NCBI GenBank assembly: GCA_903928445.1
Contig: CAIYRB010000010.1
Coordinates: 1 to 64,000, forward strand
DNA length: 64,000 nt
Direction of reading: 5' to 3'
Origin: an uncultured Pseudomonadota bacterium
Lineage (GTDB): Bacteria > Bdellovibrionota_B > Oligoflexia > Oligoflexales > CAIYRB01
Shown here: positions 59,724 to 64,000 of the stretch, piece after piece
How the letters are laid out: each line of letters begins with the position of its first letter
Position numbering within the stretch: the first letter of the stretch is position 1
The notes under the pieces: generated by a model
Database searches by the model: none
Seen by the model: the letters and a program-made list of their open reading frames with translations, nothing else
Told to the model about the DNA's origin: nothing
Translations under genes and position numbers: made by a program

Positions 59724-61160
59724 GTGCTAGACGGGCGGATCAAGAAGCTGTTTAACGAGACGCAGCCGCAGGTGGATTTCGCTAGCCTGCGCTACCACCG
59801 CGACTCTGAAGACAGCGCGACGGTGCGTCAAGATGTCCTGCAGCCGCTGGCGACGCGCCGCGACGAAGGCGTCATGGTAACGGTACATCACCGCGGCGGC
59901 ACCGGCTATGGGGCCACCTCGGAGCTGACCGAAACCGGTATTCGTGCGGCTTTTGCCCGGGCCACGGCTTGGGCTGAACGCACCGCAGCCGCCACGGTCA
60001 CCGACTTCTCGCGGCTGCAGATGCCCCACCTCCAGGGGACCTTTCGCAGTCCCATCAAACAGCCTTGGGACAGCCTCAGCCTCGGCGCCAAAGTGGAACT
60101 GCTGACGACGCTATCTCGCGGACTCAAGGCCTCGGCCAAGATCGTCGATTGGAGCGCGTCGCTGTGGCATCAGCGCAGTGAGCGGCTCTATCTGACCAGC
60201 GGCGGTGGTGAGATCTACCAGGACTTTGATCGACTGATGCCGATGCTATCGGTCACTGCCAACGATGGCACGGAGACTGCAACTCGCACCTTCGGCCGCA
60301 TGGCGATTTGCCGCCAGCAGGGTCTTGAGCTGCTTGATCAAAGCGGCTTTCGCACCGCCGGTCAGCAGATCGCCGAGGAGGCTCTGGCGCTGCTGGTCGC
60401 GCCTAACTGCCCGGCCGGACCGCGCGATCTGCTGCTGTCACCGGATCAAATGGTGCTGCAGATCCACGAGTCGATCGGTCATCCCTTGGAGCTCGACCGC
60501 ATCTTGGGCGACGAGCGCAACTATGCTGGCACCAGCTTTGTGACACCTGAGATGTTTGGCTCGTATCAATATGGCTCCAAGCTGCTGAATGTTACCTTTG
60601 ATCCGAGTCGGGCCGAGCAGACGGCTAGTTTTGCCTTTGACGATGAAGGCCGGCCGGCCGAGCGCGCGCATCTGATCAAAGACGGTCTGTTGTTACGTCC
60701 CCTCGGCGGGACGGTGTCGCAGGCTCGCTCGGGCATGCCAGGGGTGGCCAATTCCCGTGCCGACAGTTGGCGGAGACCGGCGATCGACCGGATGGCTAAC
60801 CTGAATATCGAACCGGGCAGCTCGACTCTGGCGGACATGATTGCTGGCGTTGAACGCGGCGTCTATATGCGCACCAATTGCTCTTGGTCGATCGATGATT
60901 CGCGCAACAAATTCCAGTTTGGTTGCGAGTGGGCTCAGCTGATCGAGGATGGGCGCTTGACGCAGGTGGTCAAAAAGCCGAACTACCGCGGCATCTCCGC
61001 AAGTTTTTGGCGCAGCCTAAAGCAAGTCGGCGACGCTGCTAGCTTTGAGGTGCTCGGGACTCCCTACTGCGGTAAGGGCGAGCCAAACCAAGCGGTGTTT
61101 GTCGGTCATGCGACGCCCGCGTGTTTGTTCAGCGATGTCGACGTCTTTGGAGGCGAGTAA
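59724..61160 (+). CDS. tldD: TldD-type metalloprotease subunit
   Basis: About 478 residues. GTG 59724 with GGAGG five bases upstream fits better than the frame's earlier start. The zinc motif HESIGHPLELDR (HExxxH) is present, as are GGTVSQARSGMPG and NLNIEPGSSTLADMI. TldD/TldE heterodimers degrade unfolded peptides and mature some peptide antibiotics. The partner gene begins 4 nt after the stop, consistent with a heterodimer. Confidence 0.88.
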   Translation: MLDGRIKKLFNETQPQVDFASLRYHRDSEDSATVRQDVLQPLATRRDEGVMVTVHHRGGTGYGATSELTETGIRAAFARATAWAERTAAATVTDFSRLQMPHLQGTFRSPIKQPWDSLSLGAKVELLTTLSRGLKASAKIVDWSASLWHQRSERLYLTSGGGEIYQDFDRLMPMLSVTANDGTETATRTFGRMAICRQQGLELLDQSGFRTAGQQIAEEALALLVAPNCPAGPRDLLLSPDQMVLQIHESIGHPLELDRILGDERNYAGTSFVTPEMFGSYQYGSKLLNVTFDPSRAEQTASFAFDDEGRPAERAHLIKDGLLLRPLGGTVSQARSGMPGVANSRADSWRRPAIDRMANLNIEPGSSTLADMIAGVERGVYMRTNCSWSIDDSRNKFQFGCEWAQLIEDGRLTQVVKKPNYRGISASFWRSLKQVGDAASFEVLGTPYCGKGEPNQAVFVGHATPACLFSDVDVFGGE

Positions 61161-61164
61161 GACC

Positions 61165-62487
61165 ATGCAGCAATATTTTAATCAGCTCGCTGCGACCGCC
61201 ACCGCGGCACTGCGTCCGCGCGAAGTGTTCACCGCCTTTGTGTCGGGAGAGGACTCGGACTTTTGTCGGTTTAATGGCGCCAAGGTGCGCCAAGCTGGCA
61301 GTGTCAAACAGTGCAAGCTGGAGCTGCGCCTGATCGACGGCCGCCGCAACGCCCAGGGCGAGCTGTCCTTGTCGGGTGTGCGTGGCGAAGATGAGCAGCG
61401 TGTCTTGCACATGCTCGGGCTGCTGCGCGAGCAACTCAAACAGCTACCCGAAGACCCCTACCTGCTCTATGCAACCGAGGTCCATTCGAGTGAACGGCGG
61501 CAAATCAGCGATATCCCCGACAGCGCCGAAGTCGTCAGCCGCATCGTCGACCAAGCCAAAGGCGTCGATTTAGTCGGGATCTATGCCTCCGGTAGTTTAT
61601 ACCGCGGCTTTGCCAATTCGCTCGGTCAACGCAATTGGTTTGAGACCGCCAATTTTAACTTCGACTTCAGCCTCTACCTACGCGCCGACAAGGCGGTCAA
61701 GACTGGTTACGCTGGATTTGCTTGGGATGAGTCGGCGTTTGCCGCCAAGCTGGCGACGGCCAAAGCACAGCTGGCCGTGCTCGACCAACCGGTGCGGTCG
61801 ATCACGCCTGGACAATACCGCGTGTATCTCGCCCCACAAGCCCTGGCCGAGGTGGCTGAGATGCTCAGCTGGGGTGGCTTTAGTCTGAAGGCCCAGAAGA
61901 CCAAACAGACACCACTGTTGAAGATGATCGAAGCTGGTGTGCGCATGGCCCCCAGCGTGACGATGATCGAGGACACGGCTGGTGGCAGCGCCGCGGACTT
62001 TAATGATTTAGGCTACACCAAGCCGGCTCAGGTGAAGCTGATCGATGCTGGCGTCTACCGCGATGCCTTGATCTCACCGCGTTCGGCGCAGGAATACGGC
62101 GTCGCCACCAACGGTGCTGGCAGCGACGAAAGTCCGCAGTCGCTGTCGCTTGCGGCCGGTAGCCTCAGCGACGAGCAGATCTTGCCGACCCTAGGCGACG
62201 GCATCTATCTAAACAATCTTTGGTATCTAAACTTCTCTGATCGACCCGCTGGGCGGGTGACGGGGATGACGCGCTTTGCCTCGTTTTGGGTGGATCACGG
62301 CGAGATCAAGCAGCCGCTGAACGTCATGCGGTTTGACGAGTCGATCCTGCGTCTGTTCGGCGACAAGTTGGTGGGGCTGACGGCCAAGCGCGAATTGTTG
62401 CCGAGCTCGAGGACCTATGGGCAGCGGTCGTTGGAAGGGGTGCACTTGCCGGGAGCGGTGATTGACGACTTTAGCTTGACGCTTTGA
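61165..62487 (+). CDS. TldE/PmbA-type partner subunit
   Basis: About 440 residues from ATG 61165. The sequence follows the TldD/PmbA fold but lacks HExxxH, as expected for the non-catalytic TldE partner. Blocks include VGIYASGSLYRGFANSLGQ, GQYRVYLAPQALAEV, GDGIYLNNLWYLNFSDR and the end HLPGAVIDDFSL. The start is 4 nt after tldD with GGAGG at 61149-61153, so the pair is translated as a unit. Confidence 0.82.
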   Translation: MQQYFNQLAATATAALRPREVFTAFVSGEDSDFCRFNGAKVRQAGSVKQCKLELRLIDGRRNAQGELSLSGVRGEDEQRVLHMLGLLREQLKQLPEDPYLLYATEVHSSERRQISDIPDSAEVVSRIVDQAKGVDLVGIYASGSLYRGFANSLGQRNWFETANFNFDFSLYLRADKAVKTGYAGFAWDESAFAAKLATAKAQLAVLDQPVRSITPGQYRVYLAPQALAEVAEMLSWGGFSLKAQKTKQTPLLKMIEAGVRMAPSVTMIEDTAGGSAADFNDLGYTKPAQVKLIDAGVYRDALISPRSAQEYGVATNGAGSDESPQSLSLAAGSLSDEQILPTLGDGIYLNNLWYLNFSDRPAGRVTGMTRFASFWVDHGEIKQPLNVMRFDESILRLFGDKLVGLTAKRELLPSSRTYGQRSLEGVHLPGAVIDDFSLTL

Positions 62488-62602
62488 GGCGTGAAACTCG
62501 TTGCAAACGGATGACTGCGGCGATGGGGAAGGTCGAGAGTCCGCCCTCGGATGCGTAACCGGGGGCGGCAATCTGTGCTGTCTTCCAGCTACTTCGCAAC
62601 GG

Positions 62603-64000
62603 CTAGTTAGACTCCGCCATTTTTAGTTCTACTTCGCGACGAAGCGTCTCTTCGGCTGCCTTTTCGCCCGCGCCGATCGGCTTCACGTCGACGACGACTT
62701 TAAATATCTTGCCCGTAAACGCATTGTCGCCTTCCTTGTAGTCTGCCGACACGGGAGTGGCGTCGTCTAGGCCAACACCGGCCGTTTCATCAGCAGAGAA
62801 GGCAATCGGTTGCGTGCGCTCGACGCGCCCCTCAGCCACTTTCTTACCATTGACCCTGATCGTCGCCACGCCACCTTTGCCAAGACCGCCACCGTCGTAG
62901 GCAAAGTCGAGCTGGACCTGAGCCTTGCCGGCCGGCAGGGCGTCTTGGGCCGCCACCTTGAATTGTTCAAGGCCGAGGAAGTTATAGTGATAGACCGGTT
63001 TGCCTTGGTCCATGTACAGGGTCCAACCGCCAAAGCGACCACCCTGCGCCAGAATGACGCCTTTGGCTTCAGCGTCTGGCAGTTCAACGTCGGCCGTGAT
63101 CGTCAGGGAGCGGTTTTTAACATTGATGAAGACATTTTCGCTCATTCCGGTCATTCCCGGATACAGCGTCAGGGAGTTGCGCCCTTCCATAAGGTCGGGG
63201 CGGCCGACTAGCGCGGCGTTTAGTCTTTCGATGCCGCGGTCGTCAATCGGCAGGACACGGTTTTTGATGGCCTCCTGCAAAAATAGATCCTGCATGGCTT
63301 TGAGCTTGGCGGGATCCTTCGACGCCAAGTCGCGAGCCAGGCTGAAGTCGGTCCGTGTGTCGTAGAGTTCCCACTGGTCATTGGCGATCGTCGCGCGTGG
63401 TTGCGCCTCCCACGGCGCCCGGTGAATGGTGCCGGCGAACCAGCCGTCGGAATAAATGCCGCGGTTGCCAAATATTTCGAAGTACTGCGTCTTATGCCGG
63501 CTGACGGCCTTGGGCTGAGCGAAGGAGTAAAGCATGCTGACGCCCTCGATCGGCTCCTGAACCGTGCCGTTGACGGCCTTGGGCTGAGGCAAGGTCGCCG
63601 CCTCTAAGATCGTCGGCGCCACATCGATGACATGGTGGAACTGCGAGCGGACCTCGTTGGTGGCTTTGACATGCTGCGGCCAGTGGACGATCATGCCGTT
63701 GCGCGTCCCGCCGTAATTCGATGCAATTTGTTTGGTCCAGGCGAACGGTGTGTCGCCGGCAACCGCCCACCCTGCCGCCATGTGCGGATAAGTCGTGGGG
63801 CCGCCGAGCTCGTCATAGTGTTTCATGATGTCGGCGACGGTTTCCGGAACCCCGTTGAAATAGGTCATCTCGTTGAACATCCCCACCATGCCGCCTTCGG
63901 CGCTGGTGCCGTTGTCGCCGAGGATATAAAAGACCAGCGTGTTGTCGAGCTGGCCAAGGTCGGCAATGCTGTCGACCAATCGTCCGATCTCGGTGTCCGC
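62603..64000 (-). CDS. Arylsulfatase-type sulfatase (5' part outside window)
   Basis: The frame stays open through the right edge, where codons read ADTEIGRLVDSIADLGQL, so the N-terminus with the Cys/Ser formylglycine site is not visible. The present 466 residues hold the second half of a type I sulfatase: YILGDNGTSAEGG (metal-binding Asp/Asn), TKQIASNYGGTRNGMIVHWP and the VIDVAPTILEAA block. A C-terminal about 150-residue beta-sandwich-like domain follows. It may hydrolyse sulfated glycans or aryl sulfates. Confidence 0.85.
   Translation of the reverse strand, partial: ADTEIGRLVDSIADLGQLDNTLVFYILGDNGTSAEGGMVGMFNEMTYFNGVPETVADIMKHYDELGGPTTYPHMAAGWAVAGDTPFAWTKQIASNYGGTRNGMIVHWPQHVKATNEVRSQFHHVIDVAPTILEAATLPQPKAVNGTVQEPIEGVSMLYSFAQPKAVSRHKTQYFEIFGNRGIYSDGWFAGTIHRAPWEAQPRATIANDQWELYDTRTDFSLARDLASKDPAKLKAMQDLFLQEAIKNRVLPIDDRGIERLNAALVGRPDLMEGRNSLTLYPGMTGMSENVFINVKNRSLTITADVELPDAEAKGVILAQGGRFGGWTLYMDQGKPVYHYNFLGLEQFKVAAQDALPAGKAQVQLDFAYDGGGLGKGGVATIRVNGKKVAEGRVERTQPIAFSADETAGVGLDDATPVSADYKEGDNAFTGKIFKVVVDVKPIGAGEKAAEETLRREVELKMAESN

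Overview
The window looks like chromosomal DNA of a Gram-negative bacterium of moderately high GC. It carries many Sec and lipoprotein signal peptides, an ExbB/ExbD proton channel, a GspC-like PDZ protein and full-length Hsp90. Tandem DUF4360 proteins, a 115-kDa-class NAD-glutamate dehydrogenase and a MoxR/DUF58/DUF4159 operon point, as inference only, to the Bdellovibrionota/Oligoflexia or myxobacterial neighbourhood. There is no rRNA and no CRISPR array; the only tRNA seen is tRNA-Gly(GCC).

Layout. 1-6.5 kb: an SGNH hydrolase with a broken N-terminus, two tandem secreted DUF4360 proteins, an exonuclease/GIY-YIG fusion whose exonuclease active site is eroded, a nucleotidyltransferase/CopG-like pair behind a twin operator, and a secreted expansin-like protein. 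6.8-10.1 kb: operon mnmG-thyA-folA (tRNA modification plus dTMP/folate cycle). 10.3-18.3 kb: envelope genes, mostly unfamiliar (M48-like lipoprotein protease, two-TM sensor-like protein, polytopic membrane protein, lipoproteins). 18.4-21.1 kb: serA behind a foldable leader, then srkA.

21.1-27.6 kb is an accessory region abutting the 3' end of tRNA-Gly. It holds a truncated integrase, IS21-like and IS66-like debris, relics resembling a BlaI-type repressor and an HPr protein, cysC, a Fic protein, an AbiEi/AbiEii pair and an HTH toxin-antitoxin-like pair. Several of these sit next to large inverted repeats placed where autoregulatory operators would be. The module at 4.7-5.5 kb has the same design.

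27.6-47 kb is mainly housekeeping: exbB-exbD-gshA-NAD-GDH, an acyl-CoA dehydrogenase converging on a class III aminotransferase, an SDR-SRPBCC fusion, a Gly/Tyr/Asn-rich lipoprotein, a PRC-barrel protein, a pta-fabG pair, an EAL phosphodiesterase, and a small type IVb prepilin operon with DUF503. 47-64 kb: a low-complexity lipoprotein, the four-gene MoxR-DUF58-DUF4159-amidotransferase-like operon with overlapping genes, a GspC-like PDZ protein, LOG, PilZ, htpG, the TldD/TldE pair, and a sulfatase that runs off the right edge.

The best leads for something undescribed are the nucleotidyltransferase/CopG module (4.6-5.5 kb), the eroded exonuclease fused to GIY-YIG (2.8-4.5 kb), the tRNA-Gly island with its operator-flanked modules, and the structured serA leader.
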